Positions 1 through 9,615 of a stretch of DNA of 64,000 nucleotides are shown here, piece by piece. The DNA comes from Natrarchaeobaculum sulfurireducens. Lineage in GTDB: Archaea; Halobacteriota; Halobacteria; Halobacteriales; Natrialbaceae. The notes beneath the pieces are model-generated. The model saw nothing but the letters and a program-made list of their open reading frames with translations. It did not search any database and was not told the DNA's origin. How positions within the stretch are numbered: the first letter of the stretch is position 1; each line of letters opens with the position of its first letter. A program made the position numbers and the translations under genes. The DNA is taken from positions 2,170,001 to 2,234,000 of the forward strand of contig NZ_CP024047.1 in NCBI RefSeq assembly GCF_003430825.1, in the 5' to 3' direction.

Positions 1-2
1 GT

Positions 3-326
3 GCCTACATCCCGAAAGAACGCGCGAGTGACTACCGTAAGTCCGAAGATGCCGTCAAATTGGTTGCGGACTACAGAGATGGCAAGCTGTCCGAGGCTGA
101 CCTTCGAGAACAGTTAGAGAATTTAACAGGCGTCGGTGCGATTAGTGATGAGAAATTCAAGGAAATCAAAGAGAGTCCTCCCGAAAAAGGCGCGATCACA
201 ATGACCCCTGCCCTGCAATGGCGGTTCAACTACAACAAGATGGTCAAAAAAGAGGTCCCCGAGGGAACTAAGCGGATCTACGGCTCAATAGGAGATCAGA
301 CCACTTTGCCTGATACAAACGAATAG
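3..326 (+). CDS. C-terminal part of an unrecognised protein (cut by the window edge)
   Basis: The frame is open from the left edge, so the gene starts outside the window; 107 residues are visible, ending in TAA. The visible part is charged and mostly helical (KLVADYRDGKLSEADL), with no motif I recognise. Codon use is less GC-biased than in the genes after 3.4 kb, like the methylase gene that faces it, so both may belong to the same acquired segment (inference). The ATG-like starts inside it are not needed, because coding sequence continues upstream to the edge. Confidence 0.6.
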   Translation, partial: AYIPKERASDYRKSEDAVKLVADYRDGKLSEADLREQLENLTGVGAISDEKFKEIKESPPEKGAITMTPALQWRFNYNKMVKKEVPEGTKRIYGSIGDQTTLPDTNE

Positions 327-714
327 CAATTTACCGTCCTTCGGCCTTGATTAGATGCCTGAATTCATACGTGTGGGTGGTCGAAAGCGAGTCGATGCTT
401 CAGCGAGACGCCCTGTTGGGTGACACGGGCAAGCTTGCTGAACACAAACTCGCCTTCTCGAGTTACGTTCTAGAATGTCAACAAATATCGATACGTAATA
501 GAGATGAAGAATTTACGGCTCTGGTGAATAACTAGACAGCGGCGACTTCGGGTGGGAAATAGGTCGCTCGAGGCCCCACGCTGGAGCAATCATGGCTGCA
601 ACCTCCACAGACTCAACGATGACGAACTAATTTGCCGGTCTTACCGAGAGGACAAGACAGTACAACTCGGCGCAGTATGGCGATTCACCAGAGCCAACTA
701 ATCGAATCTGCGGC
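327..714. other. gene-free stretch, 388 nt
   Basis: It lies between two convergent genes. A 62-codon frame at 347-535 begins with TTG and has no recognisable motif or haloarchaeal codon bias, so I do not call it. I see no clear terminator hairpin, repeat or promoter. Confidence 0.4.
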
Positions 715-2946
715 TTAATACGACGCCAAAGTGCTTTGTCCAACGTCAGGGAATAGAGATCCCTCAGACAGCATCTCCTCCACCAACTCGTCAATCTTTG
801 CCTGTACGATCTCCAGTTCCTCGATAGTTTTCTTGTTGTACTTACGCTTGCTTACGTTCGTGTGCTGGGGAACGATTTCGTGGGCTTCCATCGAGAGTTC
901 AGCGAGCCGCTCGCTGTCCTCAGTTTGCTTGTACTCAGGTAGTTCAAGCTTAGAAACCACCGTTTTCGAGAGACTTGATTTCCCCTCGGAAGCGATTCCT
1001 TTGATTGACTTCTGGTAAATAGACGAGTTGAGCAGCCCGCAGAGGAAGTGAGCCTCGTACTCGTCATCGGTTGAGATAAACATGAAGTGGTCGCCAGGGA
1101 CGACCATCTTTTCGCCCAAGTCCTCGTCATCAACGGTGCTGACTACAGTAAAATGTGGCTTGAATCCGAGCCGGCACCAGACTACTTTGTAATCCGACCA
1201 CGTGTACTCGCCGAGCCCGAAAACGTTGTAGAAAGTGCCCTTATCAAGCCACGTCGAGGATCGATCTTCTAAGGCCTGTCTGTGCGACTTCAGGTACTCA
1301 TACGTCTTGGGACAGTTGTTCTGTATCTCGGTTTCGTTGTCCTCGTTGGCTTTCTTGATGGGGACGAGGTGTAATTCGTGACCGAACAACCCGTACTTCA
1401 CCACGTGCTTCGACTTGAGATAGGGGTAGACAAAATCAGGCTCCAGATCGCCGAGTTGGTCTCGATCGATGCTATACACATCCGTTGCGTCGTCTTTAAC
1501 ACCGTGTCGGATGTCGTGTTCACACTCACCAAGAGCCCGGTTTTCTGCATCCTCTCTGACCCACGATGAGGATGGGTCGTCTTCCTCCACTGGAATCATT
1601 CCGGTCTCTTCGTGTTTCAACGTCTCTCGCATGACATCAACGTTGGTGAACGAGGGCTTTCCGCTCACTTTCTTCCATGAAGTGGCCACGATTGGAAATT
1701 CGGGCTTGCTATCGGCGCGCAGAGTATAGATAGCCGAATGCACCCCCACGTCGTCACCGAACGGCTGCAACCGGTTAAAGTCGTGAACGTGACGAACCGC
1801 GACCGGGCGTGAATTCACCCGTTGCGTACGAAGCAAACGTCCTGCCGGCCCCTTCATAATGTCGCGCTTCAGAACGAAGCTGGCATGGCCATTCTTATTG
1901 AGATAGTGGTGAATGCATACCCAGATGAACGGCACTGAAATGTCGTCGTTGGCGTGTCCCAGTCGCGTCTCAACACCCTGATGTGGAAGCAAATCCAACT
2001 GCTTCACGTACTTTTCTCTCCACGCGTCGCGCACTTGTTCCGAGAGGTTCCCCCACGTAATCCACGGGGGATTCCCAACCAAGTGGTCAACGCTGAGCTC
2101 AAGCACCTCACCGCCAAACTGGATCTGATCGTCTCTTGTCAGCTTGAGCGAGTCAGCCAGGAAAACGGGTAGCTCAAGACGATCAACACTGGCCTCCTCG
2201 AGGAGAGGGAGCAAAGAGAGAAGATAACTGAGCTTTGCGCTCTTAACTGCTACTGGATTTAGATCGACACCAAACACTGTCTCTGTGATAGCGTCCACGA
2301 GTGCCTTCGGTGAGAGGTCGTCTTCCAATGCCTCTCTCTTTTCGTCGATGCACGTGGCAAGGAAAATTCCCGACCCACATCCCGGATCGAGGAATGTGTC
2401 TGTCTCATAATCGTTGACAGTGAGTTCTCCCACGGATAGTTGAGCGACCCCGCTGGGTGTGTAGTACTCCCCGAGCTGAAGACGCATCTCGTGGGAGATG
2501 ATGCTCTCGTAAAGTCCACGTAGAAAATCTAGATCCAGGTTCGCCAGGTCGACCTCACGCATAAATTCGTCGACATGCCGCTCGATGGAGTCCGTGTCAA
2601 TGATGGTACTATGCAACGATTGGAAGCTGAACGAGAGAGCGTTTGTGTTATAGGTTGCTTCCTGATTGACGACGTGGGACCCAACCTGGCGTTCGACAAA
2701 CTCGATGATTTGGTCGACAATGAAGTCGTAGTAGAGAGTATCGATGAACAGGCTTTCCCGAGGGTTGGTGATTTCGAGTCCGCTGAAGATGTCCCCGTGG
2801 CTGTTGATGAAGAACTGTTCCCACTCAGACTGTGCTTCTTGAAGCCCGTCATCGGATGAAAGTGCCTCTGCCGCGTTTGACGTATAGCGTTCGTATAGAC
2901 GACTGTTCCTTCCCCACGTGTTGAACATCGATGTGTTACCCGTCAT
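715..2946 (-). CDS. N6-adenine DNA methyltransferase, Eco57I/TaqI-like
   Basis: A 743-residue S-adenosylmethionine-dependent methylase that should modify adenine in DNA. Visible order: helical N-terminus (1-150), the YYTP element (161-164), SAM-binding motif I DPGCGSG (187-193), an acidic FGVDLN segment near 228, and catalytic motif IV NPPW (292-295). The C-terminal half resembles a TaqI-type target-recognition region, with LLNSS followed by a short helix. No PD-(D/E)XK nuclease motif is obvious, so it is either a solitary methylase or the modification part of a larger system. The ATG start overlaps the stop of the upstream frame (TAATG). Lower GC and relaxed codon use suggest horizontal transfer. 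Confidence 0.85.
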   Translation of the reverse strand: MTGNTSMFNTWGRNSRLYERYTSNAAEALSSDDGLQEAQSEWEQFFINSHGDIFSGLEITNPRESLFIDTLYYDFIVDQIIEFVERQVGSHVVNQEATYNTNALSFSFQSLHSTIIDTDSIERHVDEFMREVDLANLDLDFLRGLYESIISHEMRLQLGEYYTPSGVAQLSVGELTVNDYETDTFLDPGCGSGIFLATCIDEKREALEDDLSPKALVDAITETVFGVDLNPVAVKSAKLSYLLSLLPLLEEASVDRLELPVFLADSLKLTRDDQIQFGGEVLELSVDHLVGNPPWITWGNLSEQVRDAWREKYVKQLDLLPHQGVETRLGHANDDISVPFIWVCIHHYLNKNGHASFVLKRDIMKGPAGRLLRTQRVNSRPVAVRHVHDFNRLQPFGDDVGVHSAIYTLRADSKPEFPIVATSWKKVSGKPSFTNVDVMRETLKHEETGMIPVEEDDPSSSWVREDAENRALGECEHDIRHGVKDDATDVYSIDRDQLGDLEPDFVYPYLKSKHVVKYGLFGHELHLVPIKKANEDNETEIQNNCPKTYEYLKSHRQALEDRSSTWLDKGTFYNVFGLGEYTWSDYKVVWCRLGFKPHFTVVSTVDDEDLGEKMVVPGDHFMFISTDDEYEAHFLCGLLNSSIYQKSIKGIASEGKSSLSKTVVSKLELPEYKQTEDSERLAELSMEAHEIVPQHTNVSKRKYNKKTIEELEIVQAKIDELVEEMLSEGSLFPDVGQSTLASY

Positions 2947-3383
2947 TAGAGAGCGTTGTACTGCCTTGGAACTAATTTTCGTGTCCTATCGTATAAACGT
3001 TCGATGAACGCGCGCTTCGACTGTGCCAGGACGTCTTTCACGTGGACTGGACCAAGGGCCATTTGGGTGTGCTCTCGACAGACTGAATCTTCGGCGTGTC
3101 CTCGACTAAGAGAATTGACGACGACTGTGTGGGTCGTCTCCCGTTGTAGCTGCGTTCTTGGCAGACCGTCATCAGGAATTACCCTCGATTTCTCGACCAG
3201 AAATCTAATACGATTCGTCCGAGGGACTATCTTGCTGAATGAGTACATGCACCAAGTAACTATAGACGGTTTCAGTAACCAGTGTAAGACGTAGGATACT
3301 AATTTTGTAAACCATATTTGGTTTCTTCGGTGTCCCGTAGCTATATATGCGCGCTCTGTTTCGAAGTATCTATGCCGATACAT
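2946..3383 (-). CDS. hypothetical protein possibly coupled to the methylase
   Basis: A frame of up to 145 codons whose TAA stop shares its last base with the methylase ATG, the spacing expected of a translationally coupled pair. Only the last ~80 residues look protein-like ([12 protein letters not shown] onward, ending in an arginine-rich helix). The first ~60 residues overlap the tupA promoter region and are probably untranslated, so the real start may be a GTG near residue 63. No family is recognised. It could also be the remnant of a truncated longer gene. Confidence 0.35.
   Translation of the reverse strand: MYRHRYFETERAYIATGHRRNQIWFTKLVSYVLHWLLKPSIVTWCMYSFSKIVPRTNRIRFLVEKSRVIPDDGLPRTQLQRETTHTVVVNSLSRGHAEDSVCREHTQMALGPVHVKDVLAQSKRAFIERLYDRTRKLVPRQYNAL
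3342..3348 (+). promoter_or_regulatory. TATA box of tupA
   Basis: The sequence TATATAT lies 24-30 bp before the tupA ATG at 3372. That is the usual distance from an archaeal TATA box to the transcription start, so tupA is probably transcribed with no or almost no 5' leader. Confidence 0.55.
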
Positions 3384-4307
3384 CGAAGGGGGCTCCTCGC
3401 AGGAATCGGTGGTGGGACTGCAGTAGGACTCGCTGGATGTACAGCACTCGGTGGTGATGACGTCGATTCTGGGCCAGAAATTGTCGGCGAGACGCTAACG
3501 CTCTCGACGACGACGAGCACGTACCATACAGGCCTTCTCGACGAACTCAACGTCGCGTTCGAGGACCGCTACGGCGTCACGGTCGACACTGTCCCGCAGG
3601 GAACGGGCGCGGCGATCCAGACCGGACGGAGCGGTGATTCTGACGTAGTAATGGTACACGCTCGCTCGCAGGAGGACGAGTTCATGGCCGACGGCTACGG
3701 CATCAATCGTCGCGAGATCATGTTCAACGACTTCATCATCATCGGTGACCCCGATGATCCTGCTGAAATCTCCGGCGGTGACGATGCCGTCGAAGCGTTC
3801 GTCCGAATCGCCGACTCGGACTCGATGTTCGTCTCACGCGGGGACGACTCAGGAACGCATACACGAGAACTCGAGATCTGGGAAGAAGCGGGATTCGAGG
3901 ATGGGAATTTTGGCGAGTGGTATCGGGAAGCCGGAGGGGGAATGGGCGAAGTGGTCATACAGACTGGTCAACGCGGAGGATACACACTCGCTGACCGAGG
4001 GACGTATCTCTCGATGAGCAACGAGAGTGACCTCGAGATCCACGTCGAAGGGCCGGTCGAGGATGGGCCAGAAATACTGGCAAATCCGTACGGAATCTTC
4101 GCGATCAATCCAGAGATCCACGACACCGTCGACTACGGCCTCGCGATGGCGTACATCGGATTCATCACGAGCCTCGAAGGGCAGGCGATCATCGAGGGGT
4201 ACACCGTGGAGGGCGAACAACTGTTCTTCCCCGAAGCACTCACAGAAGACCCGAACTTCGAACAGTACGTTCCTGAAGGCTGGGACGGTTCAGATAGTAA
4301 CGAATAA
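3372..4307 (+). CDS. tupA: tungstate-binding lipoprotein TupA
   Basis: Extracellular substrate-binding protein of a tungstate (WtpA/TupA-type) ABC importer, 311 residues. The N-terminus carries a Tat-type RR (5-6) followed by a lipobox GLAGC with the acceptor cysteine at 23, so the protein is exported folded and lipid-anchored, as is common in haloarchaea. The mature protein starts with TLSTTTST, the oxyanion-binding loop typical of TupA, and contains SRGDDSGTH, another family hallmark. I chose ATG 3372 because it gives the signal peptide and fits the TATA box. The permease and ATPase genes follow directly, so this is a complete importer, probably feeding tungsten or molybdenum enzymes. Confidence 0.9.
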   Translation: MPIHRRGLLAGIGGGTAVGLAGCTALGGDDVDSGPEIVGETLTLSTTTSTYHTGLLDELNVAFEDRYGVTVDTVPQGTGAAIQTGRSGDSDVVMVHARSQEDEFMADGYGINRREIMFNDFIIIGDPDDPAEISGGDDAVEAFVRIADSDSMFVSRGDDSGTHTRELEIWEEAGFEDGNFGEWYREAGGGMGEVVIQTGQRGGYTLADRGTYLSMSNESDLEIHVEGPVEDGPEILANPYGIFAINPEIHDTVDYGLAMAYIGFITSLEGQAIIEGYTVEGEQLFFPEALTEDPNFEQYVPEGWDGSDSNE

Positions 4308-4319
4308 GATCGATTGCCA

Positions 4320-5036
4320 ATGCCACTCGGGCTCCCAATACACGCTCCATTGATCGTCGAGTTCCCGTTCGAGTGGAACTACATTCGGAGTATCATCGAG
4401 GTGTCGCTCTACGTGAGCGTGACGGCCGTCGTGCTCAGTACGCTCGTCAGCCTGCCAGTCGCATTGCTGGTCGGATTCAAAGAGTTCCCCGGAAAGACGC
4501 TCCTTACGTCGATTATCAATACGGGAATGGGCTTTCCAAGCGTCGTCGTCGGCTTGCTCGTGTTGTTCACGGTCTCCAACGAAGGACCGCTTGGATCGTG
4601 GGACCTCGTGTTCACACCCGAGGCGATGATCATGTCGCAGTTCGTTCTCGCAGCCCCGGTGATCACCGGTGTCTGCCTCGCTGCGGTAAGCAGTGTCGAG
4701 CAGAACGTCCGCGACGCGGCGTACGCCATGGGCGGGACGCGATTCGACGTTGCACTGGTGACGATCAAAGAGGCTCGCTACGGAATTGCCACGGCAGTAC
4801 TGGCGGGATTCGGACGGGCGATTAGCGAAGTCGGGGGCGTCCTCATCGTCGGCGGCAACATCGCGGGTTCGGACGGCACCTCCTACACGCGGACGCTCAC
4901 GACTGCGATCCAGCTCGAGGCACAGCAGGGTCGATTCGAGACGGCGATGATACTCGGCGCAATTCTCGTCGTCCTCGTGTTGATCGTCAATGCAATCGTC
5001 GTTCGCCTTGGAAACGGAGGTGGCCGGTACGAATGA
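4320..5036 (+). CDS. tupB: tungstate ABC transporter permease TupB
   Basis: Integral membrane permease, 238 residues, with about five or six hydrophobic segments. The EAA-type coupling loop is visible around residues 130-150 ([20 protein letters not shown]), which contacts the ATPase. [18 protein letters not shown] matches TupB/ModB permeases. A TTG at 4314 is also in frame, but ATG 4320 is the better start. It begins 12 nt after tupA and overlaps tupC by ATGA, so the three genes form one operon. Confidence 0.9.
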   Translation: MPLGLPIHAPLIVEFPFEWNYIRSIIEVSLYVSVTAVVLSTLVSLPVALLVGFKEFPGKTLLTSIINTGMGFPSVVVGLLVLFTVSNEGPLGSWDLVFTPEAMIMSQFVLAAPVITGVCLAAVSSVEQNVRDAAYAMGGTRFDVALVTIKEARYGIATAVLAGFGRAISEVGGVLIVGGNIAGSDGTSYTRTLTTAIQLEAQQGRFETAMILGAILVVLVLIVNAIVVRLGNGGGRYE

Positions 5037-5800
5037 CACTCGAAGCCAGGGGAATACACCACGGGTACGGGAACGAACCTGTGCTCGAAGATGTCTCGCT
5101 GTCGGTGACGCCTGGAGAGGTCGTCGCGATTATCGGCCCGTCCGGCGTTGGAAAGTCGACGCTCTTGCGGCTGCTCGCGCTCTTTGACGCGCCAAACCGG
5201 GGCTCGATCGAGTACGAAAACGAAGACGTCTGGCAACTCTCAAAACAACGGCAACTCGAGTACCGCCGACGAATCGGAATGGTCTTTCAGGAGGCGAGTC
5301 TCTTCGATGCGAGCGTTCGTCGAAACGTCGAGTATGGACTGCGGGTCCGACAACCGTGGGCCGATCGGCTCCGCCACGAACTCTCGAGTCTCGTCGGGAG
5401 GCGTAACGGAACGGGTGAGGTGATGGAGGCACTCGAAGCCGTCGGGCTACGAGAACTGGCTGATCAGGACGCGTCGTCGCTCTCCGGCGGGGAGGCACAA
5501 CGGGTCGCGTTCGCTCGTGCGTTAGCGTACGAACCGGACGTTTTGCTCCTCGACGAGCCGACGTCGGATCTCGATCCACGAAACACGGCAGTTATCGAAG
5601 AGGCCGTTTTTCAGGCGAAAGATCGTGGCATCGGCGTCGCTATCGCGACACATGATATGCATCAGGCCGAACGAGTCGCTGACCGGGTTGCAGTACTCCT
5701 CGGAGACGGCATTATCGAAATCGGTGCCACGGATCACATTTTCGAGGATCCGACTGACGAACGCACGCAGAAATTCATCGAGGGGGAACTAGTATACTAA
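5033..5800 (+). CDS. tupC: tungstate ABC transporter ATPase TupC
   Basis: ATP-binding subunit, 255 residues, energising TupB. Walker [10 protein letters not shown], signature LSGGEAQR, Walker [13 protein letters not shown] and the switch histidine in ATHDMHQAE are all intact. The ATG overlaps the tupB stop as ATGA, showing translational coupling. An insert around residues 105-130 ([20 protein letters not shown]) is longer than in minimal ATPases. There is no C-terminal regulatory TOBE domain; metal sensing may instead lie in the ModE-like gene downstream. Confidence 0.92.
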   Translation: MTLEARGIHHGYGNEPVLEDVSLSVTPGEVVAIIGPSGVGKSTLLRLLALFDAPNRGSIEYENEDVWQLSKQRQLEYRRRIGMVFQEASLFDASVRRNVEYGLRVRQPWADRLRHELSSLVGRRNGTGEVMEALEAVGLRELADQDASSLSGGEAQRVAFARALAYEPDVLLLDEPTSDLDPRNTAVIEEAVFQAKDRGIGVAIATHDMHQAERVADRVAVLLGDGIIEIGATDHIFEDPTDERTQKFIEGELVY

Positions 5801-5885
5801 GTGATGCTATCCGATGACTCGGCCTCGCTGTCTACGCACTGATACACGTAACAGATGGAAAACCCCCTGCACGAACCACTCACAC

Positions 5886-6584
5886 ATGACTATAGAAAAA
5901 GGGTACAAAGCTGAACTGACGGTCGACGATATCACGATCGATCGGCGTGACATCGAGATGCTCGAATCGATCGACCAGCATGGATCGTTGCACGCAGCAG
6001 CCGAGTCACTTGGCCGGTCGTACGCCCACCTCCAGCGGCGAGTCGTCGAACTCGAGGCCGTCCTCGGAGCGCTGACGGTGCGACGCCGTGGTGGAAAAGG
6101 TGGTGGTGGAACCGATCTCACGGAAACAGCACGCGAGGTCTTGCAGCAGTTCGAACGCCACCAGACTGAACTCGAAGGCGTTGCCCGAGTGACCGAGTCA
6201 GTCTTTACCGAAACGGTCCAGAACCGGACTGGAGAACTTGGAACAGTAGCGACGGCTGCCGGCCCGGTCGTTGTGCTCGTACCAGATGGGGTGACGACCG
6301 TTCAGGTTACTGTTCGATCCGATACAGTCGTCCTTTCTGATCCTACAGTGGGCGACAAAGAGAAGCAGACGAGCTTTCGGAACCAGTTTCTGGGAACCGT
6401 CTCGTCGATCGAAACCGCAGAAGCAGTCGCCAACGTGACGCTCGAACTCGAGGGCGGAATAGAACTTCAAACGCTCATCACGCACTCGAGTCTGCGCTCG
6501 TTGGCGATCGAGATGGGGAATCCGATCCATGCCTCGTTTAAAGCGACAGCAGCTCGTGCAATCCCTCTCGAGAACGAGTCATAA
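5886..6584 (+). CDS. ModE-like molybdate/tungstate-responsive regulator
   Basis: A 232-residue protein with a LysR/ModE-type winged helix at residues 10-85 (DIEMLESIDQHGSLHAAAESLGRS, wing RRRGGKGGGG) and a C-terminal TOBE-like half (about 120-232, with TLITHSSLRSLAIEMG) of the kind that binds oxyanions in ModE. It follows tupC by 85 nt on the same strand, so it probably represses the tup operon when tungstate or molybdate is abundant (inference from family and position). ATG 5886 is preferred over an in-frame ATG at 5814, which would lengthen the N-terminus with unlike sequence. Its stop codon abuts a palindromic repeat. Confidence 0.8.
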   Translation: MTIEKGYKAELTVDDITIDRRDIEMLESIDQHGSLHAAAESLGRSYAHLQRRVVELEAVLGALTVRRRGGKGGGGTDLTETAREVLQQFERHQTELEGVARVTESVFTETVQNRTGELGTVATAAGPVVVLVPDGVTTVQVTVRSDTVVLSDPTVGDKEKQTSFRNQFLGTVSSIETAEAVANVTLELEGGIELQTLITHSSLRSLAIEMGNPIHASFKATAARAIPLENES

Positions 6585-6708
6585 CTATAGTGACAACTAC
6601 AACGGAGTACATATCGATCGCACTGTCCGCGGTTCTCGTTCGGATTGTCGGTCCGAACCGCGCTCTACTCGCGCGGTCGTGTGTGCGCTGACGTTCAGTG
6701 GCTACTAT
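6585..6708 (+). repeat. palindromic repeat copy 1 (124 bp)
   Basis: Starts CTATAGTGACAACTAC and ends TTCAGTGGCTACTAT, which are imperfect inverted ends shared with four other copies in the window. The centre is longer than in the other copies and has its own nested palindrome: CGCGGTTC (6628-6635) pairs with GAACCGCG (6655-6662). The left end follows the TAA of the ModE-like gene with no gap. The remaining 214 nt to the next gene contain nothing I can name. Confidence 0.75.
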
Positions 6709-6922
6709 CGTTTCTGTAGGTACCTATCTGATACATCATACAACGACTGTGTATTGGAGGTGACTGTCTTCGCCGTGACGGTGAGCAACTTCGTAGAGCT
6801 TTGGGGAATCACGGTTCGTAGAGTCTTGGGGATGCACGAAGAGAACCGATGGCGGAGTTTGCGTCAGCGGCTGACCGTCTCGAGATGACAGTCGAGACGT
6901 CGACGGCCACACTGGGGACTGC

Positions 6923-8161
6923 TCAATTCGAGTGCTGGCCACTCGCGGTTGGCGTCACGAGTCCGAGAAGGACTGTCAGTCCGGCCAGCGCTGCAAGTGC
7001 CAGAAACGCTTCGTCGAAGAACCCGCGATCGGCTGCCGCTCCAACGAGCACCGGGCTGATTGCGCCGACGGTAAACGAGATGGTCCGAAGGATACCGAAC
7101 CCGGTTCCCTGGATGTCTTCGGGGAGTGCGAGAATCAGGTGTGTCTGGGTGACCGTCGCAAAGCCGAGCAACGAACTCAAAAACACCGTCACGGCAGCGA
7201 GTGGCCAAAAGCTCTCGAGTCGGGTGAGAATTACGAGGCCGACGGCAGCAACTCCCATTACGAACAGCAGCGTCCGTGCGACGCCGACACGATCGTAGGC
7301 CGCCCCCGAAAGCGGCTGGATCACGACGCCGAGCGCGAAGAAGAGTCCAAACAGGACGCCAGCGAGGGTCGCAGAGAGCCCTTTCTCGTCAATCAGATAT
7401 GTCGGGTAAAATCCCGTAAACGCCTGCCAGACCGTTACACCGAGCAACAGCAATCCGGTGCCGTAGACGACCGGCGGCGTATGGAGGCCGGAGAGGACGG
7501 TTCGAGCGGACTCGAGCGACGGTGGTTCGACGTTTCGGGCGGACGCGGACTGGGCTGAGGGGACGGCGAGCCAGAGTGCAACAGCGGCGAGGGCGAACAG
7601 CGGGATCGCAAAGCCAAAGCCAAACTGCCAGGCTACCCCGGCAGCGAGGAATCCAGCGATCGGTGGGAGGATCGACTGGCCGGCGTCGGCTGCCCCGGAG
7701 ACCACGCCGTTTGCAGCCCCGACCCGTTCTGGATAGAGGTCGGCGAGGATGGTGTATCGGGCGACCGCGTATAGTGCAACGCCGACTCCGAACAGTGCCG
7801 TGACGACGAAGAGTACGACAGTCGATCGGGCGGTCACGATCAACACGAGTGTGCCCGCCGAGATAGTCGAACTCAGTATCAAGATCGCTTTCTCGCCGAA
7901 CCGGTCGGCTAGCAGACCACCTGGAAACTGCCCGAGGCCGTAAGCGACGAACAACACGGTCAACAGGAGTCCGGCTGTCGTGAGATCGAGCCCGTAGGCA
8001 GTTCGCAGATGCGGGAGTAAAATCGGGTAGATCATTCGGACCCCGATCGAGAGGAACCAGCCACCGGCGATCGCAACCAGAATCGTTCCTCGACCGTCGC
8101 TCCAGAGCCCCTTCGCCTCGCGCGTCAGAACGGAAAGAACGGGCACAGGTAACGGTGACAC
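6923..8161 (-). CDS. MFS transporter
   Basis: Twelve-helix major facilitator permease of about 410 residues. The loop 2-3 signature is visible as GGLLADRFGEKAI, and the matching loop after helix 8 as SGAAYDRVGVARTL. The substrate is not readable; the nearest feel is the nitrate/sugar-phosphate-type MFS group. The start is uncertain: a TTG at 8191 and GTGs at 8161 and 8146 are in frame, and I chose 8161 because it leaves a short cytoplasmic tail before the first helix. A second, unrelated MFS gene follows upstream on the same strand. Confidence 0.85.
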   Translation of the reverse strand: MSPLPVPVLSVLTREAKGLWSDGRGTILVAIAGGWFLSIGVRMIYPILLPHLRTAYGLDLTTAGLLLTVLFVAYGLGQFPGGLLADRFGEKAILILSSTISAGTLVLIVTARSTVVLFVVTALFGVGVALYAVARYTILADLYPERVGAANGVVSGAADAGQSILPPIAGFLAAGVAWQFGFGFAIPLFALAAVALWLAVPSAQSASARNVEPPSLESARTVLSGLHTPPVVYGTGLLLLGVTVWQAFTGFYPTYLIDEKGLSATLAGVLFGLFFALGVVIQPLSGAAYDRVGVARTLLFVMGVAAVGLVILTRLESFWPLAAVTVFLSSLLGFATVTQTHLILALPEDIQGTGFGILRTISFTVGAISPVLVGAAADRGFFDEAFLALAALAGLTVLLGLVTPTASGQHSN

Positions 8162-8276
8162 CTGTGAGAGGTTATCGGAGCGTAGTATCAACGTTGTGAA
8201 GCCGGAAACCGATCAATCTGCGTCGGATGCAGCTCGATTTGTCGGCAGTAGCGGTGAGTAATCGACCTAACTCGCT

Positions 8277-9461
8277 TCACGTAGCGGTTCCGACAGCGAT
8301 AGCCCAGAACCCACCGATACTTGCGATGAACGTCAGAAGCACTGCGATGGTGAAACTTTCAGTGTACGCGACGCTGGCCGTGCCGAGCGGCGGCATCGCC
8401 AGGGCGGCGACGCCGATCGCGACGTTGAACAGGCCGACGATCGCGGTGTCCTTTTCGGGCGAGTAAACGGTCATCAGCAGCGGGATGTAAAGCGTCGCGG
8501 TGCCGCCGAGTCCGAGTCCAATGAGGGCGATCGCGGCCGGGAGTGCCGCCGTGGCGGGGACGAACAGCAGGGCGATCCCCGCAGCCGCACTGGTGAGCGA
8601 GGCGAGGAACGCACGACGAGACCCCATCGTGTCGGCCAGGTAACCGCTTCCGATTCGCGAGACGATGCTCACGCCGCCGATCAGACCGAACGTTGCGGAG
8701 GCGCCAGCCGCCGTCAGCCCACGGTGTGCGAACAGGTCGACCGCGTAGGCCGCGAGCAACTGGTACCACGCGAACGAGAGGGCCATGCCCACGAACAGTA
8801 GCTGGAAGCTTCGCGTCCCGCCGAGCCGGGCCAGCCACTCGAGCAGTTCACCGGCGGTCGCACTCGAGTGACTCGCCCATTGTGGTCGGCGACAGACGAG
8901 TCCAGCAAGGAGGAACGCAGCCGTGGTCACCGACAAGATAAGCAGGAAGCCCTGCCGAACGCCGACTGCAGAGATCGTGACTTGCCAGACCGGCGGGAGG
9001 ACGGCGAGTCCGAGGCCGTTCCCCACGAAAATGAGCCCTGTCGCCGCACCACGTCGGCGGTCGAACCATCGTGGGACGACCGACGCGACGAGGACGAAGA
9101 CCGTCCCTAGTGCAAGGCCGAGGACGGCGAAGACGACGGTTAGTCCAGCTAGCGAGTCGACGACGTACAGCGAGGGGGCGATCACGCCAGTCGCGATGGT
9201 ACAGCTGAGCAACACCGCTCGAGCGGGAAACCGGGCACCGAAGACGCCGACGAGCCCAGATCCGATAAAGAAGGTAAAGAGCATGACCGCGAACACGCCC
9301 GAGAGGGCGAGCGGCGAGATGCCGAACGCGTCGCTGAACGGTTCGCGGAAGATACCGTACGACAACGGCGTTCCGAACGTGAACACCATCGCCACGGCAC
9401 CGATGGCCGCAACGACCCAACTTTGGCGACTGTCGGGCCGTTCTGCGCGCTCGGAGTACAC
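8277..9461 (-). CDS. MFS transporter, oxalate/formate or monocarboxylate antiporter-like
   Basis: A 394-residue twelve-helix permease. TPLSYGIFREPFSDAFG in helix 1 and the loop PRWFDRRRGAATGL between helices 4 and 5 are typical of the OFA/MCT branch of the MFS, which moves small organic acids. The second half has GSGYLADTMGSRRAFL. It starts with GTG (VYSERAE). It lies on the same strand as the MFS gene before it and the VKOR-like gene after it, with gaps of 85 and 154 nt, so co-transcription is possible but not shown. Confidence 0.85.
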   Translation of the reverse strand: MYSERAERPDSRQSWVVAAIGAVAMVFTFGTPLSYGIFREPFSDAFGISPLALSGVFAVMLFTFFIGSGLVGVFGARFPARAVLLSCTIATGVIAPSLYVVDSLAGLTVVFAVLGLALGTVFVLVASVVPRWFDRRRGAATGLIFVGNGLGLAVLPPVWQVTISAVGVRQGFLLILSVTTAAFLLAGLVCRRPQWASHSSATAGELLEWLARLGGTRSFQLLFVGMALSFAWYQLLAAYAVDLFAHRGLTAAGASATFGLIGGVSIVSRIGSGYLADTMGSRRAFLASLTSAAAGIALLFVPATAALPAAIALIGLGLGGTATLYIPLLMTVYSPEKDTAIVGLFNVAIGVAALAMPPLGTASVAYTESFTIAVLLTFIASIGGFWAIAVGTAT

Positions 9462-9615
9462 AGCCTCTCTCTCGTGGGCGCAGCCGAAAGCGTTCTGATT
9501 CCCAGTGGCCTCAACGACGGTCGGCTCGAGGGCTGCACTCGGTTGGTGTCACGAGACAGTGCCAGAAAAGCTCGAACCGAGTAGATTTCGACCGGAATAA
9601 CCAGCGAATGCGCGA

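Noticed and set aside
347-535. 62-codon frame
   Set aside because: TTG start, no family resemblance, no local codon bias.
3372-5800. Phosphate (pst) transporter
   Set aside because: Only one permease gene, and the binding protein carries the TTTST loop of tungstate-binding proteins.
8359-8838. Arginine-rich frames in MFS genes and elsewhere
   Set aside because: Off-frame readings of GC-rich membrane-protein genes; composition is typical of shadows.
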